Of a stretch of 64,000 bases of DNA, positions 34,701-40,332 are shown piece by piece; within the stretch, counting starts at the first letter, position 1; every line of letters begins with the position of its first letter. The notes below the pieces were generated by a model. It was not told the origin of the DNA, did not search any database, and saw only the letters and a program-made list of their open reading frames with translations. The position numbers and the translations under genes were made by a program. Source of the DNA: Symbiodinium natans (lineage: Eukaryota > Sar > Dinophyceae > Suessiales > Symbiodiniaceae); the NCBI GenBank assembly GCA_905221605.1, contig CAJNDS010002155.1, positions 248,001 through 312,000 on the forward strand. The letters run 5' to 3'.

Positions 34701-36478
34701 GCGCCAGGCAGGAACACCGTGGCGAGGCCGTCGTGGCCTCGAACAGTTCCTACGGCAGGGAAGGAGTTGCAAGGCTCTGACAGGATCTGCTCCCATGCCA
34801 TTTTTCCCGACTCGAGGTCATAGGCACGAGCGACGCCTGTTGAACCCACACCTCCCGTGCTATTGGCATAGTTGCTGCACGTGTAGACTTTGCCATTCTG
34901 TCCCAGAGATGGGCCGCCATCCGAGAAGGACTCGCTGGAGTTCCGTGCTGGGGTCTTCCACACTGGCTTGCCAGTCTGGAGCGAGAGCTTGTACATTCCA
35001 CCTGTGAAGTCCATGAAGACTACCGATCTGTCGTCGGGAAAAAGAGGCGACAGGTTCCAGACCACGTGATCCGGAGAATACTCCCAGAGTTGGTCTCCGG
35101 TCTGTGCATCCAGGCCGAACACTTTCGAGTTGCCCCCAACAATCCTCTTGTCCTCGCCCTCATCAAGTCCGAAAACGAAGACTCCGTTGTGTGCCGCGGG
35201 ATAGCCACAGTCCCCGCCGGCACTCGTCGCCAGCTGGTTCGCCCAAACAGCCTTGCCAGTGTTCCGGTCGACTGCAAAGGCCACGCCTGTGGTGGTCGTG
35301 CTCAACAGCATGTTGCCATAAAGGGAGGGCTCGTTGTTGGAACGGCCTGGCGTTGCAAAGGTCCAGAGCTCTTCTCCGTCAGGAGAGAACTTGCGGATGC
35401 CTTGTGCCGTCATGAGGTACAGGTTCGAGTCCTTGTCGATGATGGGCCCACCGGACATGATGGTGTGATACTGGCCCTTAGGATGCTGCCAGGACCAGGC
35501 GGGCGACCCCAGGTCCCGGGGTGGACCCTCGGCGGACGCCGCGGTCTGACTGCGCCCTCGAAAAGTGGGCCAGTGGTGGCGTGAAACCGCACGGCGGTCG
35601 ACTTGGGCTTGAAGGAGGTGGGTGCTGCAACTTCCCTGGTCCGCCTGGCAGTCTTCTGCTGCAGTTAGGCCGGCAAACAGCGCCAGCACGAGGCGCGCCA
35701 TGGCTTCTTGTTTCCAAAAGAGCAAAAACTGGGTACTGGGAATATACGCCACGCCTTGAGCGTAGACAAAGTGGCTACAGTGCACTGCTTTCGGGCTTCG
35801 GCTCTCTTGCGCACAGCAGGTAAGGCTTTTGAGGTTTAGGGTTTCTCGCGTTTCTAAGCCTCAAGGGCGCAGGTGGAACCAGAAGATAGCGTATAGGAAG
35901 CTCTCTCAGAGACCGCGGCGCCTCCGTCAGCGCCACCACCGCCACGTCCTCCCGATTCTCGGGGGCCAAAGTCACCGATCGACCCTGACATCAATGGCTC
36001 CGAGCAAGCCCGAACTTATTCGGGCGCATGTCGAAGGAAAGGACTCTAGGAAGGCGACTGATGAGAATCCGATTTAGATCGCTTCAGCGTTTTCGGAATT
36101 GGGGGATTGCTGAGGACTCCTCCACTGCCTGTGTCTCGCACCAAACGGTCCGGCATGATACCAAGTGGACTTACATGAACCTACAAGCTCAGCTCACGCC
36201 TTGCCCCGCTCAACCCAACCCCAAACCTGTTCTCCAAAACGAGGCCATATTTTGACCCTCCTTTGATTACTTCTCAAAAAGATGGTCCCTGTTAGGGGTC
36301 CTTTTTCTAAGGCGTCCCTTCTTATGTAAGGTACCCAAAAGGGACCAACATTTAGAGAGCTGACCATATGACTGTACTCTGGCCAGGGTGGTTCCTGCAC
36401 CAGGTCCACACCGCTAATGCGATTCCCCACCGCGCTCAGCAAGACATTTCCATCGGGTGTGAACCTCAGCATGCGCAT
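12613..36478 (-). CDS. PWP2: Periodic tryptophan protein 2 (PWP2/UTP1) homologue, at least 18 exons, both ends incomplete
   Basis: WD40 protein of the UTP-B subcomplex of the small-subunit processome; in known systems it acts in the nucleolus on pre-18S rRNA with U3 snoRNA. Exons read in order: 36478-36395, 35984-35922, 33851-33813, 33723-33629, 33213-33093, 32572-32492, 31425-~31340, 31019-30955, 30842-29886, 29754-~29649, 29219-~29160, 28428-28316, 28078-27997, 27637-27542, 13793-13657, 13217-13132, 13039-12953, 12712-~12613. Phases agree at every junction where both boundaries could be fixed. Family landmarks in the right order include FTPDGNVLLSAVGNR, SRLLLSIDVHGH|ALLINF, GQLLVWEWRSETYVLKQQGH, SVRAFDLLRYRNFRTFASP, IGSIDG, NRSLSGVQSFLN|S|KLMTEAG, then ALNDYGLLRKVYEK|VPVQSIQL of the C-terminal helical region. 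Most introns are GC-AG or GA-AG. Start codon, one exon near 33.4 kb and the last ~150 residues were not located. Two other genes and a giant ORF sit inside its introns. Assignment to the family is firm; exact ends marked ~ are not. Confidence 0.85.
13302..13392. mobile_element. Family G element within the PWP2 intron 13656-13218
   Basis: AACAGTCCTGAATAGGGATA and CTACTAAGGACTGTTAGCAT are inverted arms about 50 bp apart. It lies between PWP2 exons 13793-13657 and 13217-13132. Confidence 0.55.
13800..15900. other. Repeat-rich part of the giant PWP2 intron
   Basis: (TA)n at 13838, CT run at 14058, two imperfect copies of CCCGCAAGAGGCTTT (14640-14720), telomeric arrays at 15085-15165 and 15300-15340, and a GA microsatellite at 15493-15540. 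No exon recognised. Confidence 0.5.
15908..18016 (-). CDS. Ankyrin-repeat protein, at least seven exons, 5' incomplete
   Basis: Exons 18016-17927, 17834-17749, 17580-17523, 17419-16990, 16885-16655, 16550-16440 and 16321-15908 join in phase to a 472-residue open frame ending in TGA. The N-terminal part reads FFWYDYFSCPQLK, SIPGYITRCSFFILTP, TWAERGWCCMERLFRQ and SWIV, a module common at the front of dinoflagellate ankyrin proteins. It is followed by GEGKFKLAADRLQLGPVL, then ankyrin repeats: DSCGWTPLHYAALRGEPALI, GVVPLDLCLRHRNNDAVRIL, VSLACMFGAVGALDELVAQ, then STPLMAAIMSGHYDGAAILI and RNSRGLCAADFAL. Likely a scaffold; no enzymatic claim. Introns are GT-AG, GA-AG and GC-AG; 17926-17835 is a family D and 16439-16322 a family I introner. 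Further 5' exons are expected above 18.02 kb (a possible one at about 18.25-18.1 kb). The whole gene lies inside the 13.7-kb PWP2 intron. Confidence 0.85.
16322..16439 (-). mobile_element. Introner family I, forming ankyrin-gene intron (118 bp)
   Basis: GT-AG intron beginning GTAACTTGGTAGCCCAGTGG and ending CCTGGGCTACCCAG. Terminal inverted repeats are ~12 bp. It matches the exostosin intron 45843-45965 in termini and in the GGGTGCCCTTATCATAAGAT arm. Confidence 0.75.
17835..17926 (-). mobile_element. Introner family D, forming ankyrin-gene intron (92 bp)
   Basis: GT-AG intron starting GTGGGGGGTGCCC and ending GACACCTCCAG. On the plus strand the arm TTAGGGGGCACCTTTTTG and GGGGTCCTTATG matches the element at 11761-11892. 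Confidence 0.65.
18260..20500. other. No supported gene; part of the giant PWP2 intron
   Basis: Telomeric arrays at 18268-18348 and 19358-19392, a CTACCCCC run (18488-18560), a degraded family A element, an AT-rich segment (18880-19260) and a G run at 19887. Frames seen are short and not coding-like. Confidence 0.5.
18671..18752. mobile_element. Degraded family A element
   Basis: TGAACCCCAAAAAGGGTTCA and TATGGTTCACATACCTTTGT with ATCGTAGTATAGGG; both outer termini are lost. Confidence 0.45.
20508..20559. repeat. Tandem 28-bp duplication across the stop codon of the giant ORF
   Basis: AGTGCCCCCCTGTACTTAGT plus CAAC occurs at 20508-20531 and 20536-20559; the second copy contains the TAA stop of the 1647-codon ORF. 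Confidence 0.85.
20551..25494 (-). CDS. Giant intronless low-complexity ORF, 1647 codons, unrecognised
   Basis: Open for 4.9 kb and ending in TAA. A second in-frame ATG at 25446 begins MLRVIGAIVAGLSLGQLWG, which looks like a signal peptide or membrane anchor, so the true start may be there. The protein is mostly disordered: Pro/Gln/His-rich from about residue 330 to 600, a run of 17 mostly Asp/Glu residues (bases ~23222-23290), a basic segment (ERKARRAWERKQQARKRG), an RGG-like box (GRGRGGGRSGGRKSGGRG) and an Arg-rich C-terminal region. Islands that could fold: NNQIIFWPGKRGEYLWAFEV, FEEAIRLAQHVRMGWGALN, and LTVTIPIPP. The motif RELQDRDTG occurs twice. I recognise no domain. Composition differs sharply from flanking genes, and the long overlapping plus-strand frames arise from that bias. 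It could be a retroelement ORF1/gag-like product or a retroposed host gene. Confidence 0.5.
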   Translation of the reverse strand: MLSEATTRHNPRADAAMLRVIGAIVAGLSLGQLWGQSPQLARATAGGKPPHADPAGEWGNHEPAEGGYEPPSNQPEPADGGTQATHPPADPNQGDENDQPTSHRGHRELQDRDTGRDTENGNLEDDQAHHQGATHIHIQWPTNPTEGLPADAPHQDPLPRGRPPNQHLSRPTTPTGQLTLQHHAPDQIPTPWEEYYPSPDTQQPPPQPSAPAHHPNRWAIRIPAPYDPDTDPWHDDQWGHCTPTQRGHPPTPPHSQPTEPGGPQADIPRPTGGHIFLPTTQIPTIGVQSDRLTVTIPIPPTADKGGQLVTRILASIAQCADTPQQPQDDPPSQSTPTETPPSHPNPKQAKQQPAQKQPPQHPPPHLAHCHEGGTEPPQRPEAHHTSQQPAAQPIPPQPRSTHQPTQQAQPPPHQESPPVQPPPQQRQTPPHQQRPNTQQQPQQQRQCEQPTSAQTTGRDPQQQPHQQQPRPTQPQQRQQTHQPPKPHQPKPHEAQPPQHLQHHHDQPPPAKPIPQPPQQPRHHDTPTQGPRQHRSSDPPVKAPPPRQGERPTHHTTCGGTPATKPKPPQPPAEHTDDEEPHQHHAATEGEGEGGSHQEQSQDGPAHWYMREGETFEAMARRARNRHEGRGEQRMRNRERKARRAWERKQQARKRGGKASSEGGGQPTQGGHTPQEDWAELLNRHKRPRDQHPQQNQPTSDRERRELQDRDTGHGDRERDPRTDQPQGTSDSSETHWSSDDDDDDDDDEDDEDEEDEPCAQGHPGPNQANPPGDTSNAPRQPTTTGGGNRGDEGWEWSQDGPPLLPISKNNQIIFWPGKRGEYLWAFEVADQWKHVPGGQRVRQLGRNTPQGEDQPRPIARGTQGQLRKVKGEDVWVMAVTGVATAEEEEETEPGEQPKEHVPLQQGQLARVDPDIYRTSRITPLPMKPRRGDQRGPDAPQPNYQQGGASSSGHQQPPSQQQQQPHPQNTGTPPATQAYPQQSGSRPSDPAPKRKPAATPPTMPAPPPTPPPPSPPPQPEGTPRTRRQAQEQLAAEAEAEEEDNCMVQKSRGRGRGGGRSGGRKSGGRGDRKRKQQPPEEQATKRHKPQLDARARGATTAATYIQAALEALQEHTTGTQATTDAVTNTLQSGHSHLTNALECLQAWTGEGGATGPQLVNNHTEDMEPGGGEEPASSSTRPQTRLAEQRPPSPINNPDSSNPPPPRPAQDNDTTATGGWTHHTGGTTNFEEAIRLAQHVRMGWGALNAEERIQDVGAILGLLRQGRRWLGTVVRTSSWALQSMAEARAPQAEQELLIAASYPTHPQASHHLQQAQHHMEACLGGEASALATQHNRGTEGGEVHPADALALAAGGEEAPPGPNPGNQLQPTGHPIVRARHILQRLMPFTGGEVQEQLEAALQALNEWCHNLWGADLLAIEDTPEPPQQPTPPAWPPQQPRPPQQQPPPRHTAPPPPPPSTGGEARRRRGGSEGAARVGAATRGGHAGGETNQRDRDLLPDRDNGREKIEAIVTLEAGGGTGGATSSEQGIDGGAPLTPPTQAWQPPPPSSYPQPQTMRRRWEAQMGIAANRRRSKQRRRLAFGQRTRRSRSGGSSYQYKHLTTEAGEEEEDEAGDEDETHRRRRTEPPGGIDLLNVAEEHRRRRAHAGVD
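25640..25815. repeat. GGT/GTG-rich microsatellite
   Basis: Degenerate (GTG)n over 170 bp between the RT remnant and the 1647-codon ORF. Confidence 0.85.
25839..26240 (-). mobile_element. 3' remnant of a LINE-type reverse-transcriptase ORF
   Basis: The frame reads RRIWGLWGHVARQHE, then LLWRGQKWWKAEQ, then WDIRAQDRLWWHAQTEEFV. The pattern W-x-W-GHVAR, later a Trp-rich stretch and W---AQDR--W---E-EFV is what follows the polymerase domain at the C-terminus of many non-LTR retrotransposon ORF2 proteins, common in dinoflagellate genomes. No polymerase catalytic motifs are present: upstream the frame dissolves into CT/GA microsatellite. This is therefore a 5'-truncated or decayed copy. It lies 345 bp upstream, in reading direction, of the 1647-codon ORF; the order (RT end, then ORF) argues that they are not one element unless tandemly arranged. 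Confidence 0.5.
26230..26570. repeat. CT, TTC and GT/GC microsatellite cluster
   Basis: (CT)n at 26231-26276, (CTT)n at 26327-26371, CT-rich 26463-26510 and (GT)n(GC)n(GTGC)n at 26511-26568. It truncates the frame of the RT remnant. Confidence 0.9.
27240..27308. mobile_element. Family B element, short (69 bp)
   Basis: CCAGGATGGGCTCCTAGGAC and GGGTATGATAGCCCACCCTGG with a compact GAAGGGCCTTTTAAGGGATT centre. It lies within the 13.7-kb PWP2 intron. Confidence 0.6.
27542..32572 (-). CDS. PWP2: PWP2 central exon cluster (second propeller and acidic linker)
   Basis: Exons 32572-32492 (DGTVRLWAARRHEGFQPM), 31425-~31340 (VRAAFFSNDMQYLFSMSPG), 31019-30955 (linker, AKYTLKEGNPKDEEHRGKL), 30842-29886 (957 bp, most of the second propeller), 29754-~29649 (NDLCAAACLSGQVLFWNV), 29219-~29160 (DMFSAVNERGLKPGAG), 28428-28316 (NQNFNAIAYARSGELLLC), 28078-27997 (RVTLTTNRSLSGVQSFLN) and 27637-27542 (KLMTEAGAPWQQYDLSDSEA). 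The 112-bp intron 30954-30843 is one copy of introner family A. The intron at 29885-29755 is GA-AG and gives FDPR|GNDL. In the main exon an insert rich in Ala/Arg interrupts the blade after VAFSPG. Confidence 0.85.
28831..28943. mobile_element. Family A element inside PWP2 intron or exon spacer
   Basis: ACTCGGGGACCAAATACACC at one end and GCTCATTTGGGTCGTCAAGG at the other, with TACCCTGACTACTGCAATTC between. It lies between PWP2 exons 29219-~29160 and 28428-28316, as a passenger of a larger intron. Confidence 0.6.
29454..29582. repeat. AT microsatellites
   Basis: (TA)n at 29454-29476 and 29566-29580 in the PWP2 intron between exons 29754-~29649 and 29219-~29160. Other (TA)n runs: 6676, 6907-6950, 13838, 26716-26790, 27432, 40284-40325, 45360, 59481. 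Confidence 0.9.
30843..30954 (-). mobile_element. Introner family A, forming PWP2 intron (112 bp)
   Basis: GC-AG intron: GCACCTTCGGGACTAGATG at the donor side and GATTTGGTCCCCAAG at the acceptor side. These are imperfect inverted termini with a central ATTATAGTAG. Exons on both sides are PWP2 and join in phase 2. Confidence 0.8.
32279..32480 (-). repeat. Two CCCTAAA arrays in PWP2 intron
   Basis: Clusters at about 32280-32325 and 32397-32475 with variants (CCCCAAA, CTCTGAA, CCCTGAA). They lie between PWP2 exons 32572-32492 and 31425. Confidence 0.9.
32583..32752 (+). repeat. Degenerate TTTAGGG array
   Basis: About 20 units with TTTGGGG, TTTGAGG, ATTAGGG and TTTCGGC variants, immediately upstream in reading direction of PWP2 exon 32572-32492 and of opposite orientation to the array on the other side. 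Confidence 0.85.
32876..32970 (-). repeat. CCCTAAA / CCCTATAAA alternating array
   Basis: Alternation of CCCTAAA and CCCTATAAA units, a dimeric higher-order repeat, between PWP2 exons 33213-33093 and 32572-32492. Confidence 0.85.
33093..36478 (-). CDS. PWP2: PWP2 5' exon cluster (N-terminal propeller)
   Basis: Five exons: 36478-36395 (RMLRFTPDGNVLLSAVGNR, ends VDLVQ), 35984-35922 (VTLAPENREDVAVVALTE), 33851-33813 (DSRLLLSIDVHGH), 33723-33629 (ALLINFVRCTVLTRINFK, ends SPDARW) and 33213-33093 (GHHDDVVELTWSADSNFFA). They align in order with the first propeller of PWP2 proteins. Relative to yeast and human, about 14 residues are missing between SPDARW and the GHHDD blade, so a small exon between 33.6 and 33.2 kb may be unfound. 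Immediately upstream of the first ATG a second frame reads LAELKLGAPVPSE, resembling the usual N-terminal LLGA segment; a missed splice or a frameshift there is possible. The 2070-bp intron 35921-33852 contains a complete PQQ-type gene. Confidence 0.75.
33898..33971 (+). repeat. Interstitial telomeric array inside the PWP2 intron that holds the PQQ gene
   Basis: Ten TTTAGGG units in the 2.07-kb intron 35921-33852, just upstream in reading direction of the exon 33851-33813. Confidence 0.95.
34256..35701 (-). CDS. PQQ-type beta-propeller secreted protein, intronless
   Basis: A 481-residue uninterrupted ORF ending in TAG. An upstream in-frame ATG would add 28 residues, but the ATG at 35701 starts a convincing signal peptide (MARLVLALFAGLTAAEDC), so I choose it. 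The body carries repeated propeller-blade motifs of the PQQ_2/outer-membrane BamB type: VDRNTGKAVWANQL, LDAQTGDQLWEYSPD, LQTGKPVWKTP, DLESGKMAWEQI, LDANTGKHLWQFN. This predicts an extracellular or lumenal seven- or eight-bladed propeller; no catalytic residues for a quinoprotein dehydrogenase are evident, so enzymatic activity is not claimed. Every other recognisable gene nearby is heavily split, whereas this one has no intron and carries a relict spliced leader 54 bp upstream of the ATG. It lies entirely within a 2.07-kb intron of PWP2, same strand. Confidence 0.8.
   Translation of the reverse strand: MARLVLALFAGLTAAEDCQADQGSCSTHLLQAQVDRRAVSRHHWPTFRGRSQTAASAEGPPRDLGSPAWSWQHPKGQYHTIMSGGPIIDKDSNLYLMTAQGIRKFSPDGEELWTFATPGRSNNEPSLYGNMLLSTTTTGVAFAVDRNTGKAVWANQLATSAGGDCGYPAAHNGVFVFGLDEGEDKRIVGGNSKVFGLDAQTGDQLWEYSPDHVVWNLSPLFPDDRSVVFMDFTGGMYKLSLQTGKPVWKTPARNSSESFSDGGPSLGQNGKVYTCSNYANSTGGVGSTGVARAYDLESGKMAWEQILSEPCNSFPAVGTVRGHDGLATVFLPGAFSGAPDLKASILALDANTGKHLWQFNTESFTGIMNLAAGEVEGLVARQEEGIQVMCGPAHWSAPTIDGNGTVYGLRMNGKLYAVHGPQDSVDTKELNPSLVRDPATGVVAEVRAIGSCGLHGAMAWAPGLYAMSTCDTLLVYRTTTP
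35755..35780 (-). other. Relict dinoflagellate spliced-leader sequence
   Basis: Read on the minus strand, this stretch gives CTGTAGCCACTTTG, then five extra bases, then GCTCAAG. Apart from two substitutions and the 5-base insert it matches the universal 22-nt dinoflagellate spliced leader, which is added to mRNAs by trans-splicing and is not normally encoded next to genes. It ends 54 bp before the ATG of the intronless PQQ-type gene, as expected if a mature trans-spliced mRNA was reverse transcribed and inserted. A chance match of this quality in exactly this position is unlikely. Confidence 0.7.
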
Positions 36479-36525
36479 TCCGAGGGCACGGGGGCGCCGA
36501 GCTTAAGCTCGGCCAAATCGGTTAC

Positions 36526-36640
36526 TATCGGGGTCGGAAGAAGTGCTTTAATAGTCCCCCCTTATGGTCCTCTATAAAAATGCAATTACTATACTGTAAG
36601 AACCCCCAAAACCCTATTCTAATCATTAAGGCTCCTAGAG
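36526..36640. mobile_element. Family F element
   Basis: GGGGTCGGAAGAAGTGCTTT, AATAGTCCCCCCTTATGGTC, CAAAACCCTATTCTAATCAT and AAGGCTCC. Same order of blocks at 44866-44968 and 61915-62008. Lies just upstream of the first PWP2 exon recognised. Confidence 0.55.
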
Positions 36641-37285
36641 TTACACAAACTAAGCCATGGTGGTCAGCGTCTTGTTTTTTCATACCTAATCGGCGTGCAG
36701 CCTCCGCTCCTCCAACCCATGCTCGCGGAGTGACAACAGGAAACTTCCGCAGATGTGTGTCTCTGTGAGTCCCTGGCACCAAAACCCTTTTGCCTCCTGT
36801 CTCCTGCCTGTCGCGACGTTGCCCTAAACCTGAACCTTAAACCCGAAGCCCTAAACCTTTTGCATCTGGCCTGCTGAAGGTTTCGGGCTTAAGCCCCCTG
36901 AAATCTAAACTGCTTTAAGCCAATGCAAGAGCATGGCCAAGCCCAGGCCGCGGTCCCCGATTGTCTCTACCTACATGGGCGATTTATACCCTTTGATAAC
37001 CGCACCCTAAGCCCTAAGCCCTAATAGCCCATGCTGGTAAGCCCATGGCCCCGCTTAGGATCGAAGTAGATCTTCCCAAAACAAGATGCAGGGTCTGGGG
37101 GGGTTAAGCTTGTTGCCACCCGCCTAGGTTTTTTTTGGGGTTAGGGTTTAAAGTTTAGGGTTGAGGGTTCTTCAGCTTGTGGTTGCAGCTGTCCGAAGTA
37201 TTTGGCCGCGGGGCATGTCTGCAGAATTGAATACAAGTTCTTTGGGCCAACCTGCTTGGGGTCTCGGAACTTGACCCTGGAAACC

Positions 37286-37388
37286 TTCCTGTAGCTATAT
37301 GGGCTATTCTACCCTACAACCCCTTAAAAAGGCCCTTGATAGGGTTGGTTAGGGGATTATAAGGCCTACTTGCCCTTCCTGTAGCAGG
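37286..37388. mobile_element. Family B element
   Basis: TATGGGCTATTCTACCCTAC, AACCCCTTAAAAAGGCCCTT, GATTATAAGGCCTACTTGCC. Outer TTCCTGTAGC repeats at both ends suggest a target duplication. Confidence 0.55.
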
Positions 37389-38429
37389 CAGGTCACTGGA
37401 TTCCTCCCCCCTTGTAGGTGGTGCCCAGAAGGTTCGCGAAGCGATAGGAGCTCATTCTAGGAGGTCATGGCGTCGTGCGCACCCCAAACCCTGCTTGCTG
37501 CCTTGCCCTGAGCTTGATCCAGGTTGAACCTACATAAGTAAGTCCGGCCTTTAAGTTTGCTGTAGCTGTGGATGCGACATGATGCGACGTGCAGTGCTTC
37601 GCCCTCAGGTGCTAAATTCACCTTCGTGTGTCGCGCTATTTCTTGATCCTCCTGGCCCGATTACCCGAAGGCCGGAAACCAGCCTTTGACAAAGCCAAAC
37701 GTCGAGACTGGACAGAATGTCAGAGAGCAGACGATCAGTTCCGGGCAAATGACCTTTCCATACCCTGCAAAACGCATCAACAGGCCATTATTGATGATTT
37801 AGTGTTTGTTTGCAGGGTTACAACTTTGCCCGCATTCAACCCAGAAACATCACAAGAGGTGCAGCGACTGCACCGGGCCCCCACCAGGCAGCCTGCCACT
37901 CGTGGGCTGTGGCCACGGCGTAAGCAGCTTTAAGCAGTCTGTGCCATCTCACCTCACAACCCGACATGTCGTACCAGAAGTCGTCGGGTTACAGGGATAA
38001 TCGTGGGAGCGGCATGGTTGATCCCAATCACAAGACCCTCACGAGCACAGCATCAGGTTCTTTGTGCTCCCGTGCCGTCTCCGGCAGCAAGCCTCAACAA
38101 CAACCCCCAAACCTAGACCCTTGTTTCTGAGCATCCCGCAGTCCGATAAATGCGCAAGTCGACGCTGAGAGCCACGGCCTGGGCAACCGTTTTGGGATTT
38201 GACGTTTCGGGGGGTTTCAGGTGTTAGGCACGTAGGGTTTTAGGACCTTTGCGGATTGGGGGAGCTCGGCCCCTAAACCCCAAACCCCAAACCCAAAACC
38301 CTGCGTAGTCTGGCCCTGGGACCTTTGCACTAAAGGAGGGCTTCCTGCCTTACCCTCCGAGGCACTCACCTAGATAAAGGGCTTTCGGAGGCTGTTCTAC
38401 TGTTGGTTGGGTTGCTCCCCCTCATACTC

Positions 38430-38515
38430 ACAATCCTTCATGGGGATTATCAGATTATCATCGGCACGATATCATCCCTAATAAGGACTCTTCGTGCAAG
38501 GGGGAATATCCCAAA
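38430..38515. mobile_element. Degraded family G element
   Basis: CAATCCTTCATGGGGATTAT and CCCTAATAAGGACTCTTCGT followed by AAGGGGGAATATCCC; arms imperfect. Confidence 0.35.
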
Positions 38516-38621
38516 CAGTTGGTGATACTCGTATTATTTATTGCTTGGGGCCTTGCCTCTCAGAGTTTCTATGCATCTTAAAGACAAGTTTGCCGCGAGA
38601 CCATGGTTTCCCCGAAGCTCT

Positions 38622-38685
38622 ACCTTGGGGACGAAATGAACCCTAAAATTGGCCGGGGTCCTTTACCCTACATTACTACATGTAT
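38622..38685. mobile_element. Half of a family A element
   Basis: ACCTTGGGGACGAAATGAAC then CCTTTACCCTACATTACTAC; the second arm is absent. Confidence 0.5.
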
Positions 38686-38835
38686 GACTGACAACGTAAT
38701 TTACTGCAGGACTTTTTGGCAAATGGTTCCGGGCTTCCCCCTGATTCTAAACCCTAAACCTTATAAACCCTAAACCCTAAACGCAAAACGCAAAACGCTA
38801 AACCCTAAACCCTAAACCCTATAAACGATCGCACC

Positions 38836-38915
38836 TCGTTGTCCGACGGCAGCTGCGCCACGCGCGCAGCCAAGGCCATGGCCAGCGACTGCATGGCAGG
38901 GCAGGGCATCCCCAA
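38836..38915 (-). CDS. Candidate exon, unrecognised
   Basis: Reads MPCPAMQSLAMALAARVAQL then PSDNEV before GAG|GTGCGA. Helix-rich and free of stops; no ATG context and no family recognised. Flanked on both sides by telomere-type repeats. Confidence 0.35.
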
Positions 38916-39066
38916 CTCCCAAAGGCCAGAAGCCCAGAACGGCGTTTAGGGTTAGGGTCTAGGGCTTAGGGGTATTTAGGGTTTAGGGTCACCCTTTTTT
39001 TCTCCTCCCAAGTTCATCTAATTTCTGTATGAATCCGAGCCACCAGAACAGCTACCCCGACCCGGC

Positions 39067-39176
39067 TTAGGGCGCCTTGACTGAGCTCTTCTCGGTCACG
39101 GTCAGCTCGGAGTGCATCTGGCGCTGCTCCGGGAGAGGCCACTGCGACGAGGGGAACCTCCGTCCGTCAGGAGCGG
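39067..39176 (-). CDS. 3'-terminal exon of an unrecognised gene
   Basis: Reads RAAPDGRRFPSSQWPLPEQR then QMHSELTVTEKSSVKAP and TAA. Codon use is GC-rich at third positions like the recognised genes. No further exon of it was found upstream, where the DNA is telomere-like repeat and AT-rich. Confidence 0.4.
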
Positions 39177-39589
39177 CTCTCTTCGAGTTCGGGGTTGTTT
39201 TAATACATGGGTTGACTCTTTTGAGGGGGGGTTAGTAGGAGTTGATAGGGCCTTTTGAAGGGGTTTCGTAGGATTTTTATAGGGAGTTGTAGGATTTGTT
39301 TAGGGCTTATAGAAGGGGTTTCGTACAAAGGCTTTCAGCTTGAGCGAGTGAGGGCTGTAGGAGTAGCCCTCGTCGGCTGAAGCGCCTGAGATTGGGCATC
39401 AACGTTCGAGGCCACACCCGCTCCTAACCAACAACCCTAAACCCTAAACCTATAAACCCTAAACCCTAAACCTTAAACCCTAAACCCTAACCCTAAACCC
39501 TAAATCTCTTAAGAAGACCTACAGCGGAAGGCCCAAACCCCCCAAGCCTTTTCCTAAACCACACAAGCCCTATACACCCTATAGAATCC

Positions 39590-39720
39590 TATAGAAACCC
39601 TACAGAATCCTATAGAAACCCTATAGAATCCTATAGACACCTTATGAAAACCCTATGGAATCCTTTAGAAACCCTATGAAAACCCTATAGAAACCCTACA
39701 AAAACCCCATAGAGACCCTA
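39590..39720 (-). repeat. CCCTATAGAAA / CCTATAGAAT minisatellite
   Basis: About ten units of roughly 11 bp (AACCCTATAGAATCCTATAG and variants), apparently grown from a telomere-like unit, next to a true CCCTAAA array at 39430-39506. Confidence 0.8.
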
Positions 39721-40283
39721 AGAATGGACCCCTGGGCGGCTGGCAAGGAGATTGCGAAGACCTTTGCCTCGGCCGGACCTCTGCGGCATGGCACACGGAT
39801 CCTGCTAAACCCTACAGCCCTCGGATTTAGGGTTTAGGGTTTAGGGCTTCGGCGTAGCGTTCTTCTTGTTCTAGAGGGTTTAATCCACTCCTCCAAACCA
39901 GGCTCAGGGTTTAGGCTGTCGTGTGCGGTTCCATTGACTTTCCTGCATCGGGTTTAGGGGTCCGATTTTCAGGGGGCCTCTGGCCAAAAATCAGGTCAGG
40001 CCTTCAGCAGCATCAAAGCCTAGAAAAAACAATCAAGAGGCAGGAGCCAGGAAGTTAGGACTCATAGAAAGCCCCCGGTAGACCATTTACAGCTTAGCAA
40101 GCTGGCAAGCTGCTCGGCCCTGTAAGCTTACAGCTTTTGCTTCATGCCCCCCCCCCCCCCCCCCCAAAAAAAAAAAAGCGGCCTTTTGCTCTGTCGTCGG
40201 TCTCCCCGGGCGGAGAGATGGGCCTGGGTGCGGAAATGAAGCCCAAATCATATCATCAACCGGGGAGTATAATATCAAATATG

Positions 40284-40332
<49 letters not shown>

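Larger units (their letters stand above)
36650..38830. other. Intergenic stretch upstream of PWP2, no firm gene
   Basis: Family B (37286-37388), family G (38430-38515) and family A (38622-38685) elements plus short telomeric arrays. A plus-strand 101-codon frame at 37628-37933 is the only longer ORF and lacks other support. Confidence 0.5.

Noticed and set aside
37628-37933. 101-codon plus-strand ORF
   Set aside because: No recognised motif, opposite to the direction of all supported genes, and bounded by degraded element copies. It cannot be excluded, but support is too weak to call.
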